Below are positions 17,553 to 25,594 of a DNA stretch of 47,864 nt, piece after piece. The notes under the pieces are model-generated. The model was given only the letters and a program-made list of their open reading frames with translations. It was not told the origin of the DNA and did not search any database. The translations under genes and the position numbers were made by a program. This DNA is from Candidatus Izemoplasma sp. (GTDB lineage Bacteria; Bacillota_I; Bacilli_A; Izemoplasmatales; Izemoplasmataceae), in the NCBI GenBank assembly GCA_007117885.1, contig SKFS01000088.1, positions 1 through 47,864 of the forward strand. The letters are read 5' to 3'. Position 1 is the first letter of the stretch; the number at the start of each line of letters is the position of its first letter.

Positions 17553-18566
17553 ATGCTGTTTCATGACATTGTACTCGATGAAGAAAAACAACAGGTTAAA
17601 GCATTTTTAAACAAGTTTAAGCTTCATTACGAAGAAGATATTGATCAAACCATCGTCATCAAAGACAACCAAACCTTGATCGCTACTGCAAGCACAAGCC
17701 ATAATATTATTAAATGCATTGCCATCGAACCTCAATACCAAGGACAAAACCTCCTAGCAACACTGATGACAGAAATGATCAAGCGTTTAGCAAAACGCGG
17801 CATCAACCATTACTTTGTGTATACCAAAGACGACCAAGCGCATTTATTTAAAGCTTTAGGACTTAAGAAAATCGTGCAAACCATTGATGTGGCTCTCTTA
17901 GAAGGAGGGGACAACATCGAAGAAAAACTCCACCAGCTAAAAACCGACTATCACCTTTCAAACAAACCAAAAGCTGCGATTGTCGTCAACGCCAACCCAA
18001 TGACAAAAGGCCATTATCACTTAATTGAAACCGTCGCCTCAAAACATGCAGATGTGCTTGTTTTTGTCGTGAGCGAAGAACGGAGTGTCTTTCCTTTTGA
18101 AAGCCGTTTTAAGATTGTCAAAAACGCCTGCCAATCGCTGACTAATGTGACCGTTTTACCAACTTTGGACTACTTAGTATCGTACGCAACATTTCCTAAG
18201 TACTTTATGAAAAATGAAACAAAAATCCGTGAAGAACACGCCTTAATCGATGTGTTAGTCTTTAAAGAATACTATATGAAAATCTTAAACATTCAAGACC
18301 GATATGTTGGTGAAGAACCGTTAAGTCCGATGACAGAAATGTATAATCAAACAATGAAAAAATACTTAAACCATCGCTTTCATATTATTCCAAGAAAGAC
18401 GCTTGATAATATTCCTATCAGCGCCTCAACAGTCCGTAAACTATTAAAGAAGAATGGCTTAGAGGCTGTGAAACCTTATGTAACGGAGACGACCTATCAG
18501 TGGTTAAAAACCGAGGAAGGCACAAAAACGATTGCGCGGATTAAAGACCATGACCAAAGACATTGA
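17553..18566 (+). CDS. citC: [Citrate/citramalate (pro-3S)-lyase] ligase
   Basis: Activates the lyase by acetylating the prosthetic-group thiol of CitD using acetate and ATP. The 337-residue protein has an N-terminal GNAT-like part (CIAIEPQYQGQNLLATLMTEM, about residues 50-75) and a C-terminal nucleotidyltransferase domain with AAIVVNANPMTKGHYHLIE (HxGH-like), VSEERSVFPFESRF and ISASTVRKLL. The track start at 17487 lies inside citF; the ATG at 17553 follows AGAAGGTGAGACA. It overlaps the next gene by 17 bases. Confidence 0.93.
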   Translation: MLFHDIVLDEEKQQVKAFLNKFKLHYEEDIDQTIVIKDNQTLIATASTSHNIIKCIAIEPQYQGQNLLATLMTEMIKRLAKRGINHYFVYTKDDQAHLFKALGLKKIVQTIDVALLEGGDNIEEKLHQLKTDYHLSNKPKAAIVVNANPMTKGHYHLIETVASKHADVLVFVVSEERSVFPFESRFKIVKNACQSLTNVTVLPTLDYLVSYATFPKYFMKNETKIREEHALIDVLVFKEYYMKILNIQDRYVGEEPLSPMTEMYNQTMKKYLNHRFHIIPRKTLDNIPISASTVRKLLKKNGLEAVKPYVTETTYQWLKTEEGTKTIARIKDHDQRH

Positions 18567-19845
18567 GTCACGGCTGATTCAAGCAAAAGATCAACGTAAC
18601 CATCAACTCCACGCGTTGACAACCCAATCCCCCGTTTGCTTAACACTGAAGGCCAATCAGCCGGGTTGGCCTAAAAACACCATCACAACCGCGATCCTAC
18701 TCAAACTGTTTAATCACTTGATCCGCGCGATATTTAGCTTTACCGCTTGCCAGCAAATCCAAAGTGAAGCCGGGGACACAATTGTTTATACGATCACCGG
18801 CAAGGCTAAACAGCTTAAAAAACAGACCGTTTATTTTGAAAACCATCATCCACTCGGTCGCTATATCGATCTTGATGTTTATGACCATGGAACACCCATC
18901 ACCCGTGAAGATTTAAACATGGCTAGACGAAAATGCTATCTATGCCACGATCCAGCCCATCAGTGTGCTGTCCTTAAACGTCATTCAATCAACACTTTAA
19001 GGGAACATGTTTCTCATCATGTCATAGATTACCTTAAACATTATCTTGCTGAAAGTGTTGCCACCGCCCTCCGAAAAGAACTCGCCCTCTACCCTAAACT
19101 AGGATTGGTTAGTTTTCGGGATTCCGGTATTCACGACGATATGCATTATCGCCACTTCTTAACATCCATCCGTGTATTAACCCCGTTTTTTTATGATTTC
19201 ATTCAACAAGGGGAAAACCATTCGATTTCACTTGAACCTTTAAGAACGATCGGCAAACTCGCTGAAAGCGCCATGTTTGAAGCAACTAAAAATATTAACA
19301 CCCATAAGGGAGCCATCTTTATTTTTGGTGCGTTCTTACCGTATTACACAAAGGCCATCTTTCAGCAAACGACGCTAAAGCACTGTCTCAGTGAATTAAA
19401 ACACGACATACAACCCATGATTGCATCAGACTTCAAAAACATGAATCAGCAAAAACCGCGTTCATTTGGTGAATACTGTTACAAAGAATACCAGCTTGGT
19501 GGTATTCGTGAAGAAGTTTCAAACGGCTTTCCAAGTCTCTTTTCCTGGTACCCCAAAAAGTACGATAACGACTACCAAAAACTGCTTCACATCGCGAGTA
19601 CTTTAGACGATACAACCATAATAAAAAGAACCTCGATTGAGGTTCTCAGGCAATTTCAAAACTCCGCAAAAGATTTTTTAGAACAACCGTTTAATTTTGA
19701 GGCGTATAAAGCGTATTCAAATGACTGCAAAGCACGGTTTATCTCTCCGGGTGGCAGCGCTGATTTACTAGCATTACTTCACTTCATTGAAGCCACCGAT
19801 TATATCTTAAAACCGTTAGATTTATCATCAAATAGCCGACCTTGA
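18550..19845 (+). CDS. citXG: Bifunctional CitX-CitG: holo-ACP synthase fused to triphosphoribosyl-dephospho-CoA synthase
   Basis: Makes and attaches the prosthetic group of the lyase ACP. Residues ~1-160 are CitX (phosphoribosyl-dephospho-CoA transferase): GRYIDLDVYDHGTPITRED and RKCYLCHDPAHQCAVLKRH. The rest, from LAESVATALRKEL to the end, is CitG, with YPKLGLVSFRDSGIHDDMHY and FISPGGSADLLALLHFIE. Such fusions are known. The start is uncertain: the track uses a TTG at 18532 with GAGGAAGG twelve bases upstream; the ATG at 18550 (MTKDIESRL) fits CitX better. The 3' end overlaps the opposite radical SAM gene by 46 bases. The operon ends here, followed by a terminator. Confidence 0.9.
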   Translation: MTKDIESRLIQAKDQRNHQLHALTTQSPVCLTLKANQPGWPKNTITTAILLKLFNHLIRAIFSFTACQQIQSEAGDTIVYTITGKAKQLKKQTVYFENHHPLGRYIDLDVYDHGTPITREDLNMARRKCYLCHDPAHQCAVLKRHSINTLREHVSHHVIDYLKHYLAESVATALRKELALYPKLGLVSFRDSGIHDDMHYRHFLTSIRVLTPFFYDFIQQGENHSISLEPLRTIGKLAESAMFEATKNINTHKGAIFIFGAFLPYYTKAIFQQTTLKHCLSELKHDIQPMIASDFKNMNQQKPRSFGEYCYKEYQLGGIREEVSNGFPSLFSWYPKKYDNDYQKLLHIASTLDDTTIIKRTSIEVLRQFQNSAKDFLEQPFNFEAYKAYSNDCKARFISPGGSADLLALLHFIEATDYILKPLDLSSNSRP

Positions 19846-20753
19846 TGCGTGTTTAATGCACGCATTTTTTTATCGATTTCATTCATCACAACAAACTTTT
19901 TTAGTGTCCACAAGGGGGCAATCAACGACGCTTTGGGACTATCGCCAGTCACTCGGTGGACAATTACGTTTGGATCCAAAACTTCAAGTTGTTTTATAGT
20001 GATATCGACATAGGACGCAAGGCTTAACATCGCAAACGGCTTTTTTTCATAAAGAGCGCCTAACTGTGTCCCTTTCATAACATGTAGCATATGGATTTTA
20101 AGTCCTTGAATATCGAGGGTATTAAGGTGTTTTACCGTTTCAATCATCATTGCTTCGTCTTCCATCGGAAAACCATTAATTATGTGCACAACAACATCAA
20201 TGTTTGCTTTTCGTAATGCCCTCACCGCTTGATTAAAACAGCTGAGATCATGCCCGCGATTCATCCATTGCGCAGTGCCTTCATGAATGGTTTGTAAACC
20301 GAGTTCTACCTGTAGATAAGTGCGCTGATTGAGCGCACTTAGAAGCCTGATTTTAGCCTCATCCAACGCATCACATCGCGTTGCAATCGCTAGCCCAACC
20401 ATCTGTGCATCAAGCGATAAAGCCTCATCAAAAAGTTGCTGCAACGTCACGACATCTTTATAGGTGTTCGTGTTCGCTTGAAAATACCCTATTGTGTACG
20501 CGTCAGGCCATTTTTTAAGCATCGAACTCTTCACTTTATGGTACTGATTTTGCAATGTTTCACAAGGGTCACCCGCGTAGTCACCAGATCCTGAAGGACT
20601 ACAAAAAATACACCCTCCAACTCCTTTAGTGCCATCTTTATTTGGACAGGTGAAACGACCGTTTAAGGCCACTTTAAAAACCTTCTTTCCGAAGCGATTT
20701 TTCAAATAATCATCCAATGTCCGATAGCGTTTGTCTGAACGTTTAAAGTCCAT
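19800..20753 (-). CDS. Radical SAM protein of the TIGR01212/YtqA family
   Basis: Predicted radical SAM enzyme of a widespread family related to YtqA and to the Elp3-like group; the reaction is not established. The cluster cysteines are in CPNKDGTKGVGGCIFC, an unusual CX11CX2C spacing typical of this family. Other family stretches are GYFQANTNTYKD, GLAIATRCDALD, VELGLQTIHEGTAQWMNRGHD, VVVHIINGFPMEDE and GLKIHMLHVMKGT. The 317-residue length is normal. The track start at 20780 is extended; ATG 20753 (MDFKRSDKRYRT) has GGGTGAT upstream and fits the family. The last 46 bases overlap citXG in the convergent orientation. Confidence 0.88.
   Translation of the reverse strand: MDFKRSDKRYRTLDDYLKNRFGKKVFKVALNGRFTCPNKDGTKGVGGCIFCSPSGSGDYAGDPCETLQNQYHKVKSSMLKKWPDAYTIGYFQANTNTYKDVVTLQQLFDEALSLDAQMVGLAIATRCDALDEAKIRLLSALNQRTYLQVELGLQTIHEGTAQWMNRGHDLSCFNQAVRALRKANIDVVVHIINGFPMEDEAMMIETVKHLNTLDIQGLKIHMLHVMKGTQLGALYEKKPFAMLSLASYVDITIKQLEVLDPNVIVHRVTGDSPKASLIAPLWTLKKFVVMNEIDKKMRALNTHQGRLFDDKSNGFKI
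19845..19871 (+). terminator. Terminator of the glutamate operon, inside the opposing gene
   Basis: Stem ATGCGTG (19845-19851) with CACGCAT (19859-19865), 7-base loop, then a run of T to 19871. It lies within the 3' coding part of the radical SAM gene on the other strand. Confidence 0.85.
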
Positions 20754-20770
20754 AAAGATCACCCATAAAC

Positions 20771-20779
20771 ATTTTAACA
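20771..20779 (-). promoter_or_regulatory. Probable extended -10 promoter of the radical SAM gene
   Basis: The minus strand reads TGTTAAAAT (20779-20771), one mismatch to TGnTATAAT, about 18 bases before the chosen start. No convincing -35 box. Confidence 0.45.
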
Positions 20780-20804
20780 TATTCCGCCGATAATCACCGC
20801 TTTA

Positions 20805-20813
20805 TGATATAAT
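20805..20813 (+). promoter_or_regulatory. Extended -10 promoter of the DUF1189 gene
   Basis: TGATATAAT is a perfect extended -10, 15 bases before the ATG at 20829. The leader is very short, with GGTGATA as ribosome site. No good -35 is seen. Confidence 0.6.
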
Positions 20814-20828
20814 GTAAACGGTGATAAT

Positions 20829-21647
20829 ATGCTAAATCGTATTCGAGAAAGCTTAGTGAACCCAGGTGCACTCATTCAATACCGTAACGACTCGCTCTTT
20901 AAGGCATTGGGATACATGCTTTTTTTCGCATTGTTTATGAGTGTCTCGATGGTTATTATGATTTTAGCCTTCACTGGTGTTTCTGGCACAACTAAGCAAT
21001 CGATCATGAATGACATGGTCCCTTTAGAAACCAACTGCAAGCTTGAAGATGCGCAGTTAATCTGTGATGAGCCGACCCAACATACCTTTTATCAAATGGG
21101 AAACCTTACCTTTTCAATCAATACTGAATCTAGCCAAGCTCCCAGTGATTATCCAACCAATACGCTTCATTTTATTATCCATGATCAATCGTTGATTTTG
21201 TACGGCAGAACCCTGCTTGGCGCAAGCAGCTTTGAGATACCATTAAGTGAACTAAACCGTTCCGTTCATAACCTTGACTTCGCCATGTTAACCACCAATC
21301 CATCCCAGTTTGAAGTGCTGGTTTTTCGCGCTGTCGATGACTTAATTATAGAGTACCGTGCAGTTTGGGGAAGCCTCTACGTTATTTCGAGTCTTCTTTC
21401 AGGCTTGTTTTTGTTTAGTGTTTTCATTACATTAAATACCTTTTTAACCCGCGCCCGTTTACCGATGATTCCACTGAAACAAATGTTTGTGATGATGACT
21501 TATGCAGGCACCGCTTTGTATATAGTTTTAATCTTTAATAGTTTATGGAACTTCAGCTTTTTTGTTTTAATCATTCTTCTTTTAGTTGCCTTCCGACAAA
21601 TGAACCGATTAACCTTAGAAATCCAAAATCGTGTCTACCGACAATAA
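20829..21647 (+). CDS. DUF1189-like integral membrane protein
   Basis: Function unknown. The 272-residue protein has an N-terminal amphipathic start (MLNRIRESLVNPGALIQYRND), a hydrophobic segment around residues 28-50 (YMLFFALFMSVSMVIMILAF), an external-looking domain of about 130 residues, and two or three membrane helices after residue 180 (VISSLLSGLFLFSVFITLNTFL, then ALYIVLIF and FFVLIILLLVAF). This is the DUF1189 layout, a family known mainly from Bacillota. It is a single gene with its own promoter, divergent from the radical SAM gene and upstream of leuS. Alternative: an unrelated membrane protein with the same topology. Confidence 0.7.
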   Translation: MLNRIRESLVNPGALIQYRNDSLFKALGYMLFFALFMSVSMVIMILAFTGVSGTTKQSIMNDMVPLETNCKLEDAQLICDEPTQHTFYQMGNLTFSINTESSQAPSDYPTNTLHFIIHDQSLILYGRTLLGASSFEIPLSELNRSVHNLDFAMLTTNPSQFEVLVFRAVDDLIIEYRAVWGSLYVISSLLSGLFLFSVFITLNTFLTRARLPMIPLKQMFVMMTYAGTALYIVLIFNSLWNFSFFVLIILLLVAFRQMNRLTLEIQNRVYRQ

Positions 21648-21660
21648 GCTTAATCAAGGC

Positions 21661-21689
21661 TTGCACTATCGATAAACATATGCTATCAT
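21661..21689 (+). promoter_or_regulatory. Promoter of leuS
   Basis: TTGCAC, 17 bases, TATCAT, with extended -10 TG (TGCTATCAT). Predicted start near 21696, at the 5' end of the T-box leader. Confidence 0.8.
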
Positions 21690-21695
21690 GATGTC

Positions 21696-21913
21696 AAGCG
21701 AAGAACCAGAAAGAGTAGTAAGGCCCTTTATTAAAAGAGACTTAGTGGTTGGTGGAAACTAAGATAAACCCTTATGAATTAGTCTGGGGAGCTGTGTAGG
21801 TGCAACCCGTGAGCTTACACCGCAACTCTGCGTTAAAGAGATGAGTGCTAGATATCTAGAACTAAGGTGGTACCGCGGAATTATTTCGTCCTTATTGATT
21901 AAGGGCGTTTTTT
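21696..21913 (+). promoter_or_regulatory. T-box leader, leucine (UUA specifier)
   Basis: tRNA-sensing leader controlling leuS. Stem I carries AGTA on the 5' side (21716-21719) and GAA-TTA-G (21776-21782) on the 3' side, so the specifier codon is UUA at 21779-21781. The T-box sequence AAGGTGGTACCGCGG is at 21864-21878, ready to pair with the uncharged tRNA end, and the terminator follows. The specifier agrees with the downstream leucyl-tRNA synthetase. Confidence 0.93.
21887..21913 (+). terminator. T-box terminator
   Basis: CGTCCTTA (21887-21894) and TAAGGGCG (21900-21907) pair with one G-U, then six T. It competes with the antiterminator formed by the T-box sequence. Confidence 0.9.
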
Positions 21914-21931
21914 ATTGAAGGAGGTTTTACA

Positions 21932-24334
21932 ATGCACTATCATCCCAAAGAAATTGAAAAAAAATGGCAAAATTACTGGTATCAAAACCATGTGTTTAGT
22001 GCGCTTGATAAAAGTGATAAACCAAAATATTACGCCCTCGTAGAGTTCCCTTATCCATCGGGAACAGGCATGCATGTCGGTCATATTCGGGCCTACACAA
22101 GCTTAGAAATAATCGCTAGAAAACGTCGTATGGAAGGTTATAATGTACTTTTCCCTATTGGCTTCGATGCGTTTGGCTTGCCGACAGAAAACTACGCCAT
22201 TAAAGAAAAAGTTCACCCTCGTATTGTTACCGACAACAACATTGAAACCTTTACAAAACAACTTCAAGCGATGGGGTATGCATTTGATTTTAAACGGCTT
22301 GTCGATACGACAGATCCCGATTACTTTAAATGGACCCAATGGATTTTTCTAAAATTGTTTGAGCATGGACTGGCTTACCGTAATAAAACCTACGTCAACT
22401 TTTGTCCATCGTGTAAAGTCGTGCTTTCAAACGAGGAAAGTCAAGGCGGCGAATGCGACCGTTGTGACAGCAAAGTTGAACAAAAAGAAAAAGACGTTTG
22501 GTTTCTCAAAATTACCGCTTATGCGGAAAAACTCTTAGAAGGACTAGAAGATTTAGAAACCTTACCTCGCATCAAAACCGAACAAGAAAACTGGATTGGG
22601 AAAAGCCTAGGAGCAGAGATCACTTTTAAGATTGCTGAAGTCGATGACCAACTCACCGTCTTTACCACCCGACCGGACACCTTATTTGGTGCGACGTTCA
22701 TGGTTATTGCACCGGAACATCCACTAATAGAAAACTATGCCGATATCATTACGAACATCGCTGAAATAAAACACTATCAACAGCAAGCAAAGCATAAAAC
22801 CGAGTTTGAACGAACCCAGCTCGTCAAAGATAAAACCGGGATTCAAATCGAAGGCTTAACGGCGCTCAATCCAGGCACAAAAAAAGCCATCCCAGTCTTC
22901 GTCGCAGACTACGTTATGATGGGGTATGGCACTGGAGCAATTATGGCCGTTCCTGGTCACGATTCTAGAGATTATGATTTTGCAAAAACCTATGGATTGG
23001 ATATTGTAGAAGTCATTCAAGGGGGTGACCTTAGTCAAGAAGCCTACACCGACACGGAGGAAGGAATTCTTGTCAATAGTGATTACTTGAATGGCCTTAA
23101 TGTGAACGCGGCAATCAAAAAGATGATTGCCGTACTTGAAACAGAGAAACTTGGTAAAGAAGCAATCAATTATAAAATGAAAGACTGGGCCTTTAATCGC
23201 CAACGCTATTGGGGAGAACCGATTCCAATCGTTCATTGTGATGATTGTGGTATGGTGGGCGTAAAAGAAGAAGATTTACCGATTCGGCTACCTGATGTTG
23301 AAGCCTTTGCCCCCTCTGAAACCGGGGAAAGTCCGTTAGCTTTAATTCCTGAGTTTGTCAATACAACGTGTCCAAAATGCGGTAAACCAGCGCGTCGTGA
23401 AACCGATACAATGCCGCAATGGGCAGGGAGTTCATGGTATTTCTTACGGTACACTGACCCACATAATAAAGCGGCACTAGCCGCTTACGATAAACTAAAG
23501 TACTGGATGCCTGTCGATTGGTATAACGGTGGTATGGAGCATGTGACACGCCATGTTATTTACTCGCGATTCTGGCATTTGTTCTTGCATGATATCGGTG
23601 TTGTGCCCCAAGCTGAACCGTATAAAAAACGCACGGCACAAGGTTTAATCCTTGGTCCTGATGGCGATAAAATGAGTAAATCAAAAGGCAACGTGGTCGA
23701 TCCTATGGAAATGATTGAGGCCTACGGGGCCGATACGTTAAGACTTTACATTTTATTTATCGGTGATTACGAACAACCCACTCCCTGGAGTGATTCAGGA
23801 ATCAAAGGCTGCCGTCGTTTCCTCGACAAAGTGTGGCGTCTCAAAGACACCATTGGTTCAGAAAGTGATGACACTAAGGTTATCACTGAACTTCATAAAA
23901 CCATCGCCGAAGTCTCCAGTGATATTGAAGCGACGAAATTTAACACCGCCATTGCTAAAATGATGGCTTTGACAAACTTCTTAGCAAAACAAACATCAAT
24001 TAGTCAGTCTACTTACTTAGACCTACTTAAACTGCTCAACCCATTTGCCCCACACATTACCGAAGAAATCAACGCCCTACTCGGACAAAAGACCCAACTG
24101 GCTGATACGTCATATCCGGTTGCCGATCCGCAGAAAATTATCGAAGAGACCGCAACCATTGTCGTGAGTGTCAACGGGAAGGTAAGAGATAAAATTGAGG
24201 TTTCATTAGAGGCTTCAAAAGAAACCATTGAAAACCTAGCAATCAACAATGAAAAAGTTCAAGCCTTTATTCAAGGTAAACCGATAAAAAAAGTCATTGT
24301 TGTGCCAAAAAAACTCGTTAATATTGTTGTATAA
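21932..24334 (+). CDS. leuS: Leucyl-tRNA synthetase
   Basis: Charges tRNA-Leu with leucine. The 800-residue class I synthetase has the HIGH region PSGTGMHVGHI (about residues 43-53), zinc-like cysteines CPSCKVV...CDRC (about 160-180), the CP1 editing domain (TTRPDTLFGATF, GTGAIMAVPGHDSRDYDFA), a second CxxC pair, WYFLRYTDP, KMSKSKGNVVDP (about 580), and a C-terminal anticodon-binding and tRNA-contacting domain. The length is normal for Bacillota. GAAGGAGGT precedes the start. It is under T-box control and ends in a terminator. Confidence 0.98.
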   Translation: MHYHPKEIEKKWQNYWYQNHVFSALDKSDKPKYYALVEFPYPSGTGMHVGHIRAYTSLEIIARKRRMEGYNVLFPIGFDAFGLPTENYAIKEKVHPRIVTDNNIETFTKQLQAMGYAFDFKRLVDTTDPDYFKWTQWIFLKLFEHGLAYRNKTYVNFCPSCKVVLSNEESQGGECDRCDSKVEQKEKDVWFLKITAYAEKLLEGLEDLETLPRIKTEQENWIGKSLGAEITFKIAEVDDQLTVFTTRPDTLFGATFMVIAPEHPLIENYADIITNIAEIKHYQQQAKHKTEFERTQLVKDKTGIQIEGLTALNPGTKKAIPVFVADYVMMGYGTGAIMAVPGHDSRDYDFAKTYGLDIVEVIQGGDLSQEAYTDTEEGILVNSDYLNGLNVNAAIKKMIAVLETEKLGKEAINYKMKDWAFNRQRYWGEPIPIVHCDDCGMVGVKEEDLPIRLPDVEAFAPSETGESPLALIPEFVNTTCPKCGKPARRETDTMPQWAGSSWYFLRYTDPHNKAALAAYDKLKYWMPVDWYNGGMEHVTRHVIYSRFWHLFLHDIGVVPQAEPYKKRTAQGLILGPDGDKMSKSKGNVVDPMEMIEAYGADTLRLYILFIGDYEQPTPWSDSGIKGCRRFLDKVWRLKDTIGSESDDTKVITELHKTIAEVSSDIEATKFNTAIAKMMALTNFLAKQTSISQSTYLDLLKLLNPFAPHITEEINALLGQKTQLADTSYPVADPQKIIEETATIVVSVNGKVRDKIEVSLEASKETIENLAINNEKVQAFIQGKPIKKVIVVPKKLVNIVV

Positions 24335-24341
24335 AACACTG

Positions 24342-24366
24342 AAAACCCTTCGCAAAAGGGTTTTTT
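24342..24366 (+). terminator. Terminator after leuS
   Basis: AAAACCCTT (24342-24350) pairs with AAGGGTTTT (24356-24364), 5-base loop, T run to 24366. Confidence 0.9.
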
Positions 24367-24429
24367 ATTTACCGTAAAATTTGTCATACAGCTGTTTGAA
24401 ATGATTTTAATTTTTTCCGTCAATAATCA

Positions 24430-24458
24430 TTGAAACTTAAAGTTTAAAATGTTATAAT
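24430..24458 (+). promoter_or_regulatory. Promoter of the branched-chain amino acid operon
   Basis: TTGAAA, 17 bases, TATAAT, with extended -10 TG (TGTTATAAT, 24450-24458). This is a strong promoter by consensus. Start point predicted near 24465. Confidence 0.85.
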
Positions 24459-24465
24459 CGTTATG

Positions 24466-24479
24466 TAAAAACGCTTTCA
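24466..24479 (+). promoter_or_regulatory. Candidate cre (CcpA site) at the start of the operon
   Basis: TAAAAACGCTTTCA matches TGWAARCGNTNWCA at 13 of 14 positions. It begins at or just after the predicted transcription start, where CcpA binding would repress by blocking RNA polymerase. Confidence 0.6.
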
Positions 24480-24523
24480 TCGGATGGCGTTTAATTTTGA
24501 GAGACATTCTTAAGGAGGAAATT

Positions 24524-25594
24524 ATGAAAAAATTTGAGTACATGGAAAAACACGGCTATGAACAACTGGTGTTTTTTTATGACAAAACCACAGGTCTTAA
24601 AGGCATTACATGTATTCATGACACAACATTAGGTCCAGCACTCGGAGGAACCCGTCTTTGGAACTATGAAAAAGAAGACGATGCGACATTAGACGTCTTA
24701 CGTTTAGCACGTGGCATGACCTATAAAGCAGCGGCTGCAGGGCTTAATCTTGGTGGCGGTAAAACCGTATTGATCGGTGATGCTTCCAAAGTGAAAAGTG
24801 AAGCATACTTCCGTGGACTTGGACGATATGTTCAAAGCTTAAACGGACGGTATATTACTGCCGAAGATATTAATACCTCAACCAAAGATATGGATTATGT
24901 CAATATGGAAACAGACTATGTTGTAGGACTTGAAGGTAAGAGTGGCAATCCATCACCGATGACTGCGCTTGGTGCGTTTCACGGAATCCAGGCATCACTC
25001 GAAGAAGTCTATGGCGATATGACCATTGAAGGGCGCACTTTTTCAGTTCAAGGCGCAGGTCAAACAGGCTACTATTTAATCGGCTATCTACTTGAAGCGA
25101 AAGCGAAAAAAATCTATTTCACAGAAATTAATGAGCAACACATCAATAAAGTTAAAAAAGAGTTTCCTGAAGTCGAGTTTGTTCAACCGGACGATATTTA
25201 TGGTCTTGAAGTCGATGTCTTTGCTCCGTGTGCCCTTGGCGCCGTGATGAATGACCAAACGATTCCACAGCTTAAATGTAAAATCGTTGCGGGCACCGCA
25301 AACAATGTTTTAGAAGACGAAGAAAAACACGGCAATATGTTAAAAGAAGCAGGCGTTCTTTATGCCCCTGACTTCGTCATTAACGCCGGCGGTTTAATTA
25401 ACGTTTATCATGAGTTACAAGGCTACAACCGTGAGAAAGCAAAGCGTGATATTAGCCGCATTTACGACCGCATGAGAGATGTTTACCGCTTAGCACGTGA
25501 AAACGACACCCACACACAACAAGCAGCAAAACTCTTTGCTAAAGAACGCATTAAAACCATTAGTAACCTTCGCGCTAACTACATCAAACGCTAG
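24524..25594 (+). CDS. bcd: Leucine dehydrogenase (branched-chain amino acid dehydrogenase)
   Basis: NAD-dependent oxidative deamination of leucine, valine or isoleucine to the 2-oxoacid. The 356-residue protein is highly like Bacillus LeuDH: MEKHGYEQLVFFYDK, TTLGPALGGTRLW, GMTYKAAAAGLNLGGGKTV with the catalytic lysines at residues 68 and 80 exactly as in the Lysinibacillus enzyme, and INAGGLINVYHELQGYNRE. The nucleotide motif reads VQGAGQTGYY, where Bacillus has GVGNVAY. The track start at 24497 is too long; ATG 24524 follows TAAGGAGGAAATT. The stop overlaps the next gene's GTG (TAGTG). Confidence 0.93.
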   Translation: MKKFEYMEKHGYEQLVFFYDKTTGLKGITCIHDTTLGPALGGTRLWNYEKEDDATLDVLRLARGMTYKAAAAGLNLGGGKTVLIGDASKVKSEAYFRGLGRYVQSLNGRYITAEDINTSTKDMDYVNMETDYVVGLEGKSGNPSPMTALGAFHGIQASLEEVYGDMTIEGRTFSVQGAGQTGYYLIGYLLEAKAKKIYFTEINEQHINKVKKEFPEVEFVQPDDIYGLEVDVFAPCALGAVMNDQTIPQLKCKIVAGTANNVLEDEEKHGNMLKEAGVLYAPDFVINAGGLINVYHELQGYNREKAKRDISRIYDRMRDVYRLARENDTHTQQAAKLFAKERIKTISNLRANYIKR

